64,000 bases of DNA from JBHYGK01 sp051859045 (GCA_051859045.1 JBHYGK010000012.1:62001-126000); one strand, 5' to 3'; positions 8,620-17,821 are shown, counted from the stretch's first letter. Made by a program: numbers and translations. Notes: generated from the letters alone by a model not told the origin.

Positions 8620-9366
8620 TTAGAGCAGGCCCTTGGCCTTCAGCGCCGAGACGAGCTCGGCCACGTCCTTCACCATCACGCCCTTGGAGCGCTTGGCGGG
8701 GGGCGCGTAGCGGGTGGTCTGCAGGTGGTCGCCCGGCGTGGCGCCGAGGTCGGCCAGGGGCAGGGTCTCGAGCGGCTTGCTCTTGGCCTTCATGATGTCG
8801 GGCAGCTTGATGAAGCGCGGCTCGTTGAGGCGCAGGTCGGTGGTGACCACGGCCGGCAGATCGACCTCCAGCGTTTCCAGGCCGGCGTCGACTTCGCGCA
8901 CCACCGTGGCCTTGCCATCGGCGATGTCGAGCTTGCCGGCGAAGGTCGCCTGTGGGCGGCCCCACAGCGTGGCCAGCATCTGGCCGGTCTGGTTGGCGTC
9001 GTCGTCGATCGCCTGCTTGCCCATGATCACCAGGCCCGGCTGCTCGCGCTCGACCAGCTTGAGCATGGCGCGCGCGGCGGTGAGCGGCTGGATGGCGGCG
9101 TCGGTGGTGACGTGGATGGCGCGGTTCGCGCCCATCGCCAGGCCGTTGCGCAGGTGGGCCTGGGCATCGGCCGGGCCGATCGTGACCACCACGACCTCGG
9201 TCGCCACGCCCTTCTCGCGCAGGCGCAGGGCCTCCTCGAGGGCGATCTCGTCGAACGGGTTCGGCGAGAGCTTCACGCCGTCGGTGACGACGCCGGAGCC
9301 GTCGGGCTTGACCTGGATGCGGACGTTGTAGTCCACGACCCGCTTGTAACCGACCAGGATCTTCAT
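8620..9366 (-). CDS. etfB: Electron transfer flavoprotein subunit beta
   Basis: A 248-residue beta subunit of ETF, which binds AMP and docks dehydrogenases. The start MKILVGYKRVVDYNVRIQV, the central NPFDEIALEEALRL, and the signature VDLPAVVTTDLRLNEPRF all fit. It is the first gene of the etfBA operon. A TAGAAT hexamer at 9449-9454 may drive it. The role is to pass electrons from fatty-acid and amino-acid oxidation to the quinone pool through ETF-QO. Confidence 0.96.
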   Translation of the reverse strand: MKILVGYKRVVDYNVRIQVKPDGSGVVTDGVKLSPNPFDEIALEEALRLREKGVATEVVVVTIGPADAQAHLRNGLAMGANRAIHVTTDAAIQPLTAARAMLKLVEREQPGLVIMGKQAIDDDANQTGQMLATLWGRPQATFAGKLDIADGKATVVREVDAGLETLEVDLPAVVTTDLRLNEPRFIKLPDIMKAKSKPLETLPLADLGATPGDHLQTTRYAPPAKRSKGVMVKDVAELVSALKAKGLL

Positions 9367-9448
9367 CGTGGGGCTGTTCCTGTGGGCAAGGCCCGGGCGA
9401 CGGCGCGGGGCCGTGCGGGGGCGTAGGGAGGGGAAAGACAGGGGCCCG

Positions 9449-9454
9449 ATTCTA
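9449..9454 (-). promoter_or_regulatory. etfB -10 hexamer
   Basis: TAGAAT on the minus strand, 82 bp before the etfB ATG, in the otherwise featureless gap between etfB and cysNC. No good -35 was found at 17 bp. Confidence 0.4.
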
Positions 9455-9531
9455 CCCTCGGGGGCCGTGAAGGCGCATCCCGGGGCCCTGGCCCGGCCGG
9501 GGCGGCCCCGGGGCGACGCACCCGCCCGGGG

Positions 9532-11415
9532 CTACTCGCCGGTCGCGGCCAGGAACAGCCGCTCCACGCTCGCCTCGAGCGGCTCCTCGGCGGTGCGCAC
9601 GACCAGCTCGGGCGCCTCGGGCGGCTCGTAGGGCGAGTCGAGGCCGGTGAAGTTGGCGATCTCGCCGGCGCGGGCCTTCGCGTACAGGCCCTTGGGGTCG
9701 CGCCGCTCGCACTCCGCCAGCGGGGTGTCGACGTACACCTCCACGAACTCGCCCTCGGCCGAGCGCGCCCGGGCCATCGCGCGCTCGGCGCGGAAGGGCG
9801 AGATGAAGCTCACCAGCACGATCAGGCCGGCGTCGGCCATCAGCCGCGCCACCTCGGCGACGCGGCGGATGTTCTCGACGCGGTCGGCGTCGGTGAAGCC
9901 GAGGTCGCGGTTGAGGCCGTGGCGCACGTTGTCGCCGTCGAGCATCGCGGTGTGGAAGCCGGCGGCGTGCAGGCGGCGGTCGAGCGCGTTGGCCAGCGTG
10001 CTCTTGCCCGAGCCCGACAGGCCGGTGAACCACAGCACGCGGGCGCGCTGGCCCTTGGCCGCGGCGCGCGCGGCGCGGTCCACCGCGAGGGCCTGCGGAT
10101 GCAGGTGGCGGCTGCGGCGCAGCACGTAGTCCAGCGTGCCGGCGGCGACGGTGGCGTTGGACGCGCGGTCCACCAGCACGAACGCGCCCAGCCCGGGCTC
10201 GTCGGCGAACGGCCCCAGCGCCAGCTCGCGGTCGAGGCCGAGGGTGACCACGCCGACCTCGTTGAGCTGCAGCCGGCGCGCGGCCAGCGGCTCCTGGGTG
10301 TCGAGGTCGATGCGGTGGCGCAGGCTCATCACCTGCGCGCCGACGCTGGCGGTGCCCAGGCGCAGCCAGTAGGGCCGGCCCGGCAGCATCGGCGCCTCGC
10401 CCATCCACAGCAGGCGCGCGTGGACCTGGTCGGCCACCTCGGGCGGATCGGACGCGGCGGCGAGCACGTCGCCGCGGCTGGCGTCGACCTCGTCGGCCAG
10501 GACCAGCGTGAGCGCCATGCCCGGCTCGCCGCGGGCGAGCTCGCCGTCGGGGCCGAGCACGCGGGCGATCCGGGTGCTGCGCCCGGCGGGCAGCACCACC
10601 ACGGCGTCGCCCGGCGCCACCGGCCCGCCCTCGAGCGTGCCGCAGAAGCCGCGGAAGTCCTGGTGCGGGCGGTTCACCCACTGCACCGGCAGGCGGAAGC
10701 CGCGCGCGCGGCCGCGCGCCGGCGGCGCCAGGGTCTCGAGCAGGGGCAGCAGGGCCGGGCCGGCGTACCAGGGCGCGCCGGGGCCGCGGGCGACCACCTG
10801 GTCGCCGGCCAGCGCGCTGACCGGCAGCGCGTGCACGCGCTCCAGGCCGACCGCGGCGGCCAGCGCGGCGTAGTCGTCGCGGATCCGCGCGAACACCGCC
10901 TCGTCCCAGCCCACCAGGTCCATCTTGTTGACCGCCAGCACCACCTCGCGGATGCCCATCAGCGCGCAGATCCAGCTGTGCCGGCGGGTCTGCGGCAGCA
11001 CGCCCTTGCGCGCGTCGACCAGCACGATGGCGATGTCGGCGTTCGAGGCGCCGGTGGCCATGTTGCGGGTGTACTGCACGTGGCCCGGGCAGTCGGCGAG
11101 GATGAAGGCGCGCCGGGCGCTGGAGAAGTAGCGCCAGCTGACGTCGATCGTGATGCCCTGCTCGCGCTCGGCCTCCAGCCCGTCGAGCAGCAGCGCGAAG
11201 TCCAGCGCCGGGGTGCCGTCCGCGCCCGCGGGCACCGTGCCGTGGCGCGCGCTGTCGCGCGCCAGCGCCGCGGCCTGGTCCTCGGGCAGGGCGCCGGCGT
11301 CGTGCAGCAGGCGGCCGATCAGCGTGCTCTTGCCGTCGTCGACGCTGCCGCAGGTGATCACCCGCAGCGGCGGGACGGCGTCGAGCGCGCCAGCGGCGTC
11401 GCGCGGCGCGGCCAT
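9532..11415 (-). CDS. cysNC: Bifunctional CysN-CysC: ATP sulfurylase large subunit and APS kinase
   Basis: A 627-residue fusion. Residues 1 to about 440 are the CysN GTPase, with GSVDDGKST at 23-31, DCPGH and NKMD. The C-terminal third is an APS kinase with WFTGLSGSGKST near residue 460 and DGDNVRHGLN. With CysD it makes APS, then PAPS. The ATG overlaps the cysD stop by one base (TGATG). No cysH, cysI or cysJ lies nearby, so PAPS could feed sulfite formation elsewhere or a sulfotransferase. The same fusion is RaxP in Xanthomonas. Confidence 0.95.
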   Translation of the reverse strand: MAAPRDAAGALDAVPPLRVITCGSVDDGKSTLIGRLLHDAGALPEDQAAALARDSARHGTVPAGADGTPALDFALLLDGLEAEREQGITIDVSWRYFSSARRAFILADCPGHVQYTRNMATGASNADIAIVLVDARKGVLPQTRRHSWICALMGIREVVLAVNKMDLVGWDEAVFARIRDDYAALAAAVGLERVHALPVSALAGDQVVARGPGAPWYAGPALLPLLETLAPPARGRARGFRLPVQWVNRPHQDFRGFCGTLEGGPVAPGDAVVVLPAGRSTRIARVLGPDGELARGEPGMALTLVLADEVDASRGDVLAAASDPPEVADQVHARLLWMGEAPMLPGRPYWLRLGTASVGAQVMSLRHRIDLDTQEPLAARRLQLNEVGVVTLGLDRELALGPFADEPGLGAFVLVDRASNATVAAGTLDYVLRRSRHLHPQALAVDRAARAAAKGQRARVLWFTGLSGSGKSTLANALDRRLHAAGFHTAMLDGDNVRHGLNRDLGFTDADRVENIRRVAEVARLMADAGLIVLVSFISPFRAERAMARARSAEGEFVEVYVDTPLAECERRDPKGLYAKARAGEIANFTGLDSPYEPPEAPELVVRTAEEPLEASVERLFLAATGE

Positions 11416-12308
11416 CAGAAGTAGCCCTCCTGCTTTTTGCGCTCCATCGACGCGCCCGGGTCGCGGTCGATGACCCGGCCCTGGCGCTCGGACTGGCGGC
11501 TGGCGCGCATCTCGGCGATGACCTTGTCCAGCGTGTCGGCGTCGGAGTCGATCGCGCCGGTCAGCGGGTAGCAGCCCAGCGTGCGGAAGCGCACCCGGCG
11601 CCGCTGCACCACCTCGCCCTCGCGCGGCTGCAGGCGGGCGTCGTCGAGCATCAGCAGCGCGCCGTCGCGCTCGATCACGTCGCGCTCGGCGGCGAAGTAC
11701 AGGTCGACCACCTCGATCCCCTCGCGCTGGATGTAGCGCCAGACGTCGAGCTCGGTCCAGTCCGACAGCGGGAACACGCGCACGCTCTCGCCGGCGTGCA
11801 GGCGGGTGTTGTACAGCCGCCACAGCTCCGGGCGCTGCGCCTTCGGGTCCCAGGCGTGGCGGGCGTTGCGGAACGAGAACACGCGCTCCTTGGCGCGCGA
11901 GCGCTCCTCGTCGCGGCGCGCGCCGCCGATCGCGGCGTCGTGGCGGCCGGCCTCCAGCGCCTGGCGCAGGCCCTGGGTCTTCATGACGTCGGTGTGCACC
12001 GCCGAGCCGTGGGTCAGCGGCGAGACGCCCGCGGCCACGCCGTCGGGATTCACGTGGACCGTCAGCGACAGCCCCGGCGTGGCGGCGACCTTGTCGCGCA
12101 GCGCGTACATCGCGCGGAACTTCCAGCGGGTGTCGACGTGCAGCAGCGGGATCGGCGGCGGCGCCGGCGCGAAGGCCTTGCGCAGCAGGTGCAGCAGCAC
12201 GGCCGAGTCCTTGCCGATCGAGTACAGCAGCACCGGCCGCTCGAAGCAGGCGGCCACCTCGCGCAGGACGTGCAGGCTCTGCGCCTCGAGGTGGTCGAGG
12301 TGGTCCAT
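11415..12308 (-). CDS. cysD: Sulfate adenylyltransferase subunit 2
   Basis: A 297-residue PP-loop protein that adenylates sulfate to APS with the CysN GTPase. LLYSIGKDSAVLLHL carries the modified PP-loop, and IGGARRDEERSRAKERVFSFR, EFRNARHAWDP-like and SDWTELDVWRYI blocks are typical. Length is normal for the family. It is co-transcribed with cysNC downstream and follows the ATP-grasp gene by 12 bp. Confidence 0.95.
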   Translation of the reverse strand: MDHLDHLEAQSLHVLREVAACFERPVLLYSIGKDSAVLLHLLRKAFAPAPPPIPLLHVDTRWKFRAMYALRDKVAATPGLSLTVHVNPDGVAAGVSPLTHGSAVHTDVMKTQGLRQALEAGRHDAAIGGARRDEERSRAKERVFSFRNARHAWDPKAQRPELWRLYNTRLHAGESVRVFPLSDWTELDVWRYIQREGIEVVDLYFAAERDVIERDGALLMLDDARLQPREGEVVQRRRVRFRTLGCYPLTGAIDSDADTLDKVIAEMRASRQSERQGRVIDRDPGASMERKKQEGYF

Positions 12309-12320
12309 GCCGGCGCGGCC

Positions 12321-13181
12321 TCAGCCGGCCAGGCGCGCGCGCAGCGCGTCGGCCAGCCGCTCGGCCGCGCCCGGGGCGGTGCCGAGGAACAGCGAGGGCT
12401 CGGTGAGCTCCAGCTCGAGCAGCTGCGGGCCGTCGGGCCCGGGCAGCAGGTCGACCCGCGCGTAGGCCAGCGACGGGAAGGGCAGGGCGGCGAGCACCGC
12501 GTCGGCCACCCGGCGCTCCTCGGCCGAGGGCGTGCGGGCCTGGATGTGCTCGGCGGCGAACAGCGCGCGGGTGGCGTCGCTGCCGCGGCGGAGCAGCGGG
12601 CCCTTGCGGATGGCGTGGCTGAAGGCACCGTCGAAGAACAGCAGCGCGGTCTCGCCGTCGCGATCGACCGCCTCGAGGTAGGGCTGCACCAGCACGTGGA
12701 ACCCGGCGTCGAGCAGCGCGCGCGCATGCGCCACGGCCTCGGCGCGCTCGGCGCGCACGAAGCGCCGCGCGCCGCGCGAGCCCGCGCCGACGGTGGGCTT
12801 GACCACGAACTCGGCGTGGTCGGGGAACGCGGCCGCGTCCTCGCCCGGCGCGATGAAGGAGCTCGGGATCACCGGCACGCCCAGCGCGGCGAGCGCGCCG
12901 AGGTAGCGCTTGTCGGTGTTCCAGCGCACCACCTCGACCGGGTTGAGCAGGCGGGTGAGCCGGGCGACGCCCTCGCACCAGCCCAGGAACTCGCCCAGGC
13001 GCTGGGTGTAGTCCCAGGTCGAGCGCAGCAGCACGGCGTCGAAGCGCCGCCAGCTCACCGTGGGGTCGTCCCAGGCCACCACGTGGGCCTCGATGCCGCG
13101 CGCCGCCAGCCCCGCGCGCAGCGGCGCGAGGTCGTCGTCGAGGTGGTAGGCGGCGATGGCGGTGGCGAGCGCGATCCTCAT
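12321..13181 (-). CDS. ATP-grasp ligase, RimK/glutathione-synthase type
   Basis: A 286-residue protein with the ATP-grasp fold. Visible elements are RSTWDYTQRLGEFLGW, NTDKRYL, EFVVKPTVGAGSRG (ATP-binding lysine and glycine loop) and LELELTEPSLFL at the metal site. The closest type I recall is the ATP-grasp protein related to DcsG of cycloserine synthesis, a group that couples amines and carboxylates; the substrate is unknown. It sits between the ETF-QO gene (13 bp upstream) and cysD (12 bp downstream) in one apparent operon. That could mean a sulfated or otherwise modified small molecule, but nothing in the sequence settles it. Confidence 0.8.
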   Translation of the reverse strand: MRIALATAIAAYHLDDDLAPLRAGLAARGIEAHVVAWDDPTVSWRRFDAVLLRSTWDYTQRLGEFLGWCEGVARLTRLLNPVEVVRWNTDKRYLGALAALGVPVIPSSFIAPGEDAAAFPDHAEFVVKPTVGAGSRGARRFVRAERAEAVAHARALLDAGFHVLVQPYLEAVDRDGETALLFFDGAFSHAIRKGPLLRRGSDATRALFAAEHIQARTPSAEERRVADAVLAALPFPSLAYARVDLLPGPDGPQLLELELTEPSLFLGTAPGAAERLADALRARLAG

Positions 13182-13194
13182 GCGGCGGGCGTCC

Positions 13195-14796
13195 TCAGAG
13201 GGTCTGGTAGTTCGGGCCCGCGCCGCCTTCCGGCGTCACCCAGGTGATGATCTGGTAGGGGTCCTTGATGTCGCAGGTCTTGCAGTGCACGCAGTTGGCG
13301 GCGTTGATCTGCAGGCGCTTGCCGGCGTCGTCGCTCACGATCTCGTACACGCCCGCCGGGCAGAACTTCTCGCAGGGGTTGCCGTACTCCTCGGCGCAGC
13401 GCGTCACGCACACGTCGGTGTCGGCCACGCGCAGGTGCACCGGCTGGTCCTCGTCGTGCTCGGTGGCGGCGAAGTACACGCCGGCCAGGCGGTCGCGCGG
13501 GGCGAGCGAGCGCTCCACCCAGTGCCGCTCGGGCGAGGTGTTCTCGTCGAGCCGGCGCAGCGAGGACCAGTCGGGCTTGACCCGCAGCGTCCACGGCGAG
13601 GCGCCGCCGGTGAGGGTCTCCCAGCCCGCGTTGACGAGGCCGGCCCACAGGCCCTTCTTGAAGGCGGGCTTGATGTTGCGCACCCGGCGCAGCTCCTCGA
13701 ACACCACGCTGCCGCGGAGCTTCGCGTCCCAGCCCTCCGGCGCCAGCGAGGCGGCCAGGTGCTCGGCGGCGAGCATGCCGCTGCGCATCGCCTGGTGCAC
13801 GCCCTTGATCTTGGGCACGTTGACCAGGCCCGCGTCGCAGCCGATCAGCATCGCGCCGGGCATCTCGACCTTGGGCATCGACTGCCAGCCGCCGGTGACG
13901 ATGGCGCGCGCGCCGCCGGAGAGGATCGTGCCGCCCTCGAGCAGCGGCTTCACGCTCGGGTGGTGCTTGTACTGCTGGAAGGCCTCCCACGGGCGGAACT
14001 CGGGGTCGGCGTAGTCCAGGCCCACCACGTAGCCCACCGCCACGCGGTCGCCGTCGAGGTGGTAGAGGAAGCTGCCGCCGTAGGTGCGGCCGTCCACCGG
14101 CCAGCCCACCGAGTGCACGATCTTGCCCGGCGTGGTCCGGCCCGGCGGCAGCTGCCAGAGCTCCTTCAGGCCGATCGAGTAGCTCTGCGGGTCGACGCCG
14201 CCGTCGAGGGCGTAGCGCTTCACCAGCTGCTTGCCGAGGTGGCCGCGCGCGCCCTCGGCGAGCACGGTCACCTTGGCCTTGATGTCGATGCCCTGGGCGT
14301 AGCTCGGCTTGGGCTCGCCGTCCTTGCCCACGCCCATGTCGCCGATGCGCACGCCGCCGACCGAGCCGTCGTCGTTGAAGAAGGGCTCGGCGGCCGCGAA
14401 GCCGGGGTAGATCTCGACGCCCAGCGCCTCGGCCTGCGGCGCCAGCCACGCGCACAGCGCGCCGAGGCTGACGATGAAGTTGCCGTGGTTGGCCATCTGC
14501 GGCGGCACGACGGGGCTCTTGACGCCGCCGGTCCTGGTGAGGAACCAGAACTCGTCCTCGGTGGCCGGCACGCACACCGGCGGCGGGGCGTCGCGCCAGC
14601 CGGGCAGCAGCTCGTCGAGCGGGCCGGGCTCGATGACCGCGCCGGAGAGGATCTGGGCGCCGATCGTCGAGGCCTTCTCGATCACGCAGACGCTGAGCTC
14701 GGGCTTGCGCTGCTTGAGCGCGATCGCGAAGGCGAGGCCCGCCGGGCCCGCGCCCACGGTCACCACGTCGTATTCCATGAACTCGCGCTCGCTCAT
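13195..14796 (-). CDS. Electron transfer flavoprotein-ubiquinone oxidoreductase
   Basis: A 533-residue enzyme that moves electrons from ETF to ubiquinone at the inner membrane. The FAD site VVTVGAGPAGLAFAIALKQ lies near residue 10, IGAQILSGAVIEP follows, and the C terminus carries the 4Fe-4S ligands in CHCKTCDIKDPYQ-like context (VHCKTCDIKDP) together with CAEEYGNPCEKFCPAGVYE. Length matches the family. It starts an operon with the ATP-grasp and cys genes. TAGACT at 14837-14842 is a possible -10. The CGGAGCG before the ATG is a reasonable ribosome site. Confidence 0.95.
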   Translation of the reverse strand: MSEREFMEYDVVTVGAGPAGLAFAIALKQRKPELSVCVIEKASTIGAQILSGAVIEPGPLDELLPGWRDAPPPVCVPATEDEFWFLTRTGGVKSPVVPPQMANHGNFIVSLGALCAWLAPQAEALGVEIYPGFAAAEPFFNDDGSVGGVRIGDMGVGKDGEPKPSYAQGIDIKAKVTVLAEGARGHLGKQLVKRYALDGGVDPQSYSIGLKELWQLPPGRTTPGKIVHSVGWPVDGRTYGGSFLYHLDGDRVAVGYVVGLDYADPEFRPWEAFQQYKHHPSVKPLLEGGTILSGGARAIVTGGWQSMPKVEMPGAMLIGCDAGLVNVPKIKGVHQAMRSGMLAAEHLAASLAPEGWDAKLRGSVVFEELRRVRNIKPAFKKGLWAGLVNAGWETLTGGASPWTLRVKPDWSSLRRLDENTSPERHWVERSLAPRDRLAGVYFAATEHDEDQPVHLRVADTDVCVTRCAEEYGNPCEKFCPAGVYEIVSDDAGKRLQINAANCVHCKTCDIKDPYQIITWVTPEGGAGPNYQTL

Positions 14797-14957
14797 CGCT
14801 CCGCTCCGCTGCTGCTGTGGCTGGCTGGGACGCGGAGTCTAGCAGCGGGCCGCGTGGGGCCGGCGTGGCGGCGCGGCGCGGCGCGGGGGTGGCCAGCGCC
14901 CGGCGCAGCGGCGATCATGCCCCCGACGGCCCGCCCGGGCCCGCGCCGGAGCCCGCG

Positions 14958-16340
14958 ATGAGCCAGCATCCGACCCCGCACCACGCCGCGCCGCCGCTGT
15001 CGCAGGCCCCGCTCGCGCGCGTGCTGCGCGCCCTCGCGCTCGGCGAGGCCAGCGCCGAGGCCCTGCTCGAGGCGCAGCTCGCCGCGGCCACCGCCGACCA
15101 GGCGCGCGGCGACTCCGGCCTGCACGCCTGGGCCCACCTCGACGCCGACGGCGCCCGCGTGCAGGCCCGCGCCAGCGACCTGCGGCGCGAGGCCGGCCAG
15201 GGCATCGGCCGCCTCGACGGCGTCACGGTGGCGGTCAGCGAGCCCTTCGACGTGGCCGGCCTGCCGGGGCGCCTCGGCCTGCCCGGCCCCGGGCGCGTCG
15301 CGGCCGAGGACGCCGCCGCGGTCGCCCGGCTGCGCGCCGCCGGCGCCGTGCTGCCGGGCAAGACCGCGATCGACGAGGCCGGCTTCGGCGGCACCGGCCA
15401 CAACCTCCACCACGGCGACATCGGCAACCCGCGCCATCCCGGCCAGCTCGCCGGCGGCGCCTCGGGCGGCGCGGCCGCGGCGGTGGCCGCCGGCCACGCC
15501 ACGCTGGCGATCGGCGCCGACACCCTGGGCGGCTGCCGCCTGCCCGCGGCCTTCTGCGGGCTGGTGGCGCTGCGGCCGACCGCGGGCGAGGTCAGCGTGC
15601 GCGGCATGGCCACCGGCCTGCGCCGGCTCGACGCGGTGGGCCTGCTCGCGCGCGAGGTGGCCGACCTGGGCGTGCTGCTGCAGGTGCTCGCCGGCTACGA
15701 CGCCGGCGACCCGCGCACCCGCGCGCGCCGCCAGCCCTTCGCGCCGCCGGACTGGCAGCCCGGCCGGCTGCGCGTGGGCGTGCTCGACGACCTGCCCGCG
15801 CTGGGCGCCTCGGGCCGCGTGGTGCACGCGTTCGAGGCCGCGCTGGCCGCGGCCGGCCCGGTGCTGGGCCAGGCCGCGCCCGCGCGGCTGGACCTGGCCG
15901 CGCTCGACCTGCCGGCCAGCCGCCGCGCCGCGCTGCTGCTGATGGAGGCCGAGCTGCTGGCCGCGCACGGCGCGCGCCTCGAGGGCGCCTCGGCCGGGCT
16001 CACCGCGCTGCTGGACTTCGCCCGCGCGCGCTCGGCGATCGACTACGTGCTCGCCGACCGGCGGCTCGACGCGCTGGTGGTGCAGGCGCGCGCGCTGTTC
16101 ACCCACCACGACGTGCTGCTGCTGCCCACCGCGCCGATGCCGCCGCCGCCGCGCGACGCCGGCGAACACGCCGGCCTGGCCGACTTCTGCGCGCTGGCCA
16201 GCCTGGCGGGCTGCCCCGCGCTGTCGCTGCCGCTGCCCGGCGGGATCGGCCTGCAGCTGGTGGGCCCGCGCGGCAGCGACCTGCGCCTGCTCGAGCTGGG
16301 CGAAGTGCTGGCGTCGGTGATCGCGCCCTGGGATCCCTGA
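14958..16340 (+). CDS. Amidase-signature fold protein without the canonical catalytic triad
   Basis: A 460-residue protein that aligns throughout with the amidase signature family. The three catalytic positions are all changed. The Lys of the usual VAVKD motif is Ser94 (VAVSEPFDVAG). The cis-Ser of GGSSGGS is Ala168 (GGASGGAA). The nucleophile of TDTGGS is Gly192 (ADTLGGCRLPAAFCG), with Cys193 next to it. The rest of the fold, including the glycine-rich core, is intact and there is no frameshift. It is therefore probably a binding or scaffold protein, or uses Cys193. It is divergent from the ETF-QO gene and stands alone. The ATG at 14958 was chosen over one at 14817 that would add an unrelated leader. 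Confidence 0.85.
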   Translation: MSQHPTPHHAAPPLSQAPLARVLRALALGEASAEALLEAQLAAATADQARGDSGLHAWAHLDADGARVQARASDLRREAGQGIGRLDGVTVAVSEPFDVAGLPGRLGLPGPGRVAAEDAAAVARLRAAGAVLPGKTAIDEAGFGGTGHNLHHGDIGNPRHPGQLAGGASGGAAAAVAAGHATLAIGADTLGGCRLPAAFCGLVALRPTAGEVSVRGMATGLRRLDAVGLLAREVADLGVLLQVLAGYDAGDPRTRARRQPFAPPDWQPGRLRVGVLDDLPALGASGRVVHAFEAALAAAGPVLGQAAPARLDLAALDLPASRRAALLLMEAELLAAHGARLEGASAGLTALLDFARARSAIDYVLADRRLDALVVQARALFTHHDVLLLPTAPMPPPPRDAGEHAGLADFCALASLAGCPALSLPLPGGIGLQLVGPRGSDLRLLELGEVLASVIAPWDP

Positions 16341-16409
16341 GCGGGGCCGCGACGCGCTTCCGACGTGGACGGGCGGATACCTCGTGGACCGCCCCGCCCG
16401 CCGCCGGTG

Positions 16410-17147
16410 ATGAACGATCGCGCCCCCGTCCTGATCCTGCCGTCGTCGCGCGCTCCGCTCCCGCCTTGGCGGAGCGCGCTCGTGCGCGACGCGGCTCCGC
16501 TGCTGCCCGCGCTGGCGCTGCTGCTGCTGTGGGATGCGTCCGGCCTGGATCTCGCGCTGGTGCGCCTGGTCGGCGGCCCCGAGGGCTTCGCGTGGCGCGG
16601 GGACTGGCTCGTGGGCGAGCTGCTGCACGGCGGCGCCAAGCTCGCCGCGATCGCCATCGCCGCGGCGCTGGGCCTGGCGGTGCGCTGGCCGCCGCGCTGC
16701 GCGCGCGGCATCGCCTGGCGCACGCGGCTGTGGGCCGCGCTGTGGCCGCTGGGCTGCGTGGCGGTGATCGCGCTGCTCAAGCGCGGCAGCGGCACCAGCT
16801 GCCCGTGGTCGCTGGCCGAGTTCGGCGGCGCTGTGCTCCGGCAGGGGCCGCATTGGCCGCTATGGCTGTCGGACGGCGGCCCCGGGCACTGCTTCCCGTC
16901 GGGCCACGTGGCCACCGCGTTCGCCTTCCTCGGCGTGGGCCACGCGCTGCGCGACGTGTCGCCGCGTGCGGCCGGGGCCTGGTGGGCGGTGGTGGTGCTG
17001 GCGGGCCTGGGCTTCGGCGTGGTGCAGGTGCTGCGCGGTGCGCACTACCCCAGCCACGTGCTCTGGACGGGCTGGCTGTGCTGGTTGGCCACGACGCTGG
17101 CCTGGCACGCCAGCCGGCGCTGGCGGGCGGCGGGGACGCCGCGCTGA
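16410..17147 (+). CDS. PAP2 superfamily membrane phosphatase
   Basis: A 245-residue membrane protein with about five or six spans. KRGSGTSCPW, GHCFPSGHVATAFAF and RGAHYPSHVLWTGW stand at the three phosphatase motifs. Motif 1 ends in Cys-Pro instead of Arg-Pro, and the last Asp of motif 3 is His. These variants occur in the PAP2 subgroup with KxxxxxxCPW and SH (COG3907 type, as I recall). Likely substrates are lipid phosphates or undecaprenyl pyrophosphate-like molecules. An in-frame ATG at 16365 would add 15 residues. TACCTC-like bases near 16380 could be a -10. Confidence 0.85.
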   Translation: MNDRAPVLILPSSRAPLPPWRSALVRDAAPLLPALALLLLWDASGLDLALVRLVGGPEGFAWRGDWLVGELLHGGAKLAAIAIAAALGLAVRWPPRCARGIAWRTRLWAALWPLGCVAVIALLKRGSGTSCPWSLAEFGGAVLRQGPHWPLWLSDGGPGHCFPSGHVATAFAFLGVGHALRDVSPRAAGAWWAVVVLAGLGFGVVQVLRGAHYPSHVLWTGWLCWLATTLAWHASRRWRAAGTPR

Positions 17148-17209
17148 CGCGCGGGGCGCGATGATGCGCATGGCGCATTCTCCGCGCCGCCGCCCCGGAC
17201 GCCCGCCGC

Positions 17210-17821
17210 ATGCCGCTCCCCGCCCAGACCGCGACCACGCTCGAGGCCATCGCGCTGGACGGCGGCGAGCTGCGCTTCGCGCCGGCCTGGCTGGAGGCCG
17301 CCGAGGCCGACGCGCTGCTGGCCGCGCTGCAGGCCGAGGTCCCCTGGGAGCGGCATCGCCTGAAGATGTTCGGCCGCGAGATCGACGCGCCGCGGCTGAG
17401 CTGCTGGATCGGCGATCCCGGCGCGGCCTACACCTACTCGCGGGTGCGCTTCAGCCCGCGGCCCTGGACGCCGGCGCTGGCGGCGCTGCGCGCGCGGGTA
17501 TCGGCGGCCGCGGGCGAGGCGTTCAACAGCGTGCTGGCCAACCTCTACCGCGACGGCGCCGACGCGATGGGCTGGCACGCCGACGACGAGCCCGAGCTGG
17601 GCCCGGCGCCGGTGATCGCCTCGCTGAGCCTGGGCGCGGAGCGCCGCTTCGCGCTGCGCCCGCGCGCCGGCGGGCCCTCGCGCGCGCTGCCGCTGCCGCA
17701 CGGCAGCCTGCTGGTGATGGCCGGCGCCACCCAGCGCCACTGGCAGCACGCGCTGCCGCGCAGCGCGAAGGTGGCCGGGCCGCGGCTCAACCTGACCTTC
17801 CGGCGGATCCTGCCGCGCTGA
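17210..17821 (+). CDS. alkB: AlkB-type 2-oxoglutarate-dependent dioxygenase
   Basis: A 203-residue Fe(II)/2-oxoglutarate oxygenase that repairs alkylated bases by oxidative demethylation. The iron ligands are His123 and Asp125 (MGWHADDE) and His180 (QHALP), and the 2-oxoglutarate arginines lie in RLNLTFRRI at the C terminus. PRLSCWIGD and FNSVLANLYRDG precede them, as in the ALKBH2/3-like bacterial group. It is a single gene; its stop is 24 bp from that of the convergent lipoprotein gene. Confidence 0.93.
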   Translation: MPLPAQTATTLEAIALDGGELRFAPAWLEAAEADALLAALQAEVPWERHRLKMFGREIDAPRLSCWIGDPGAAYTYSRVRFSPRPWTPALAALRARVSAAAGEAFNSVLANLYRDGADAMGWHADDEPELGPAPVIASLSLGAERRFALRPRAGGPSRALPLPHGSLLVMAGATQRHWQHALPRSAKVAGPRLNLTFRRILPR

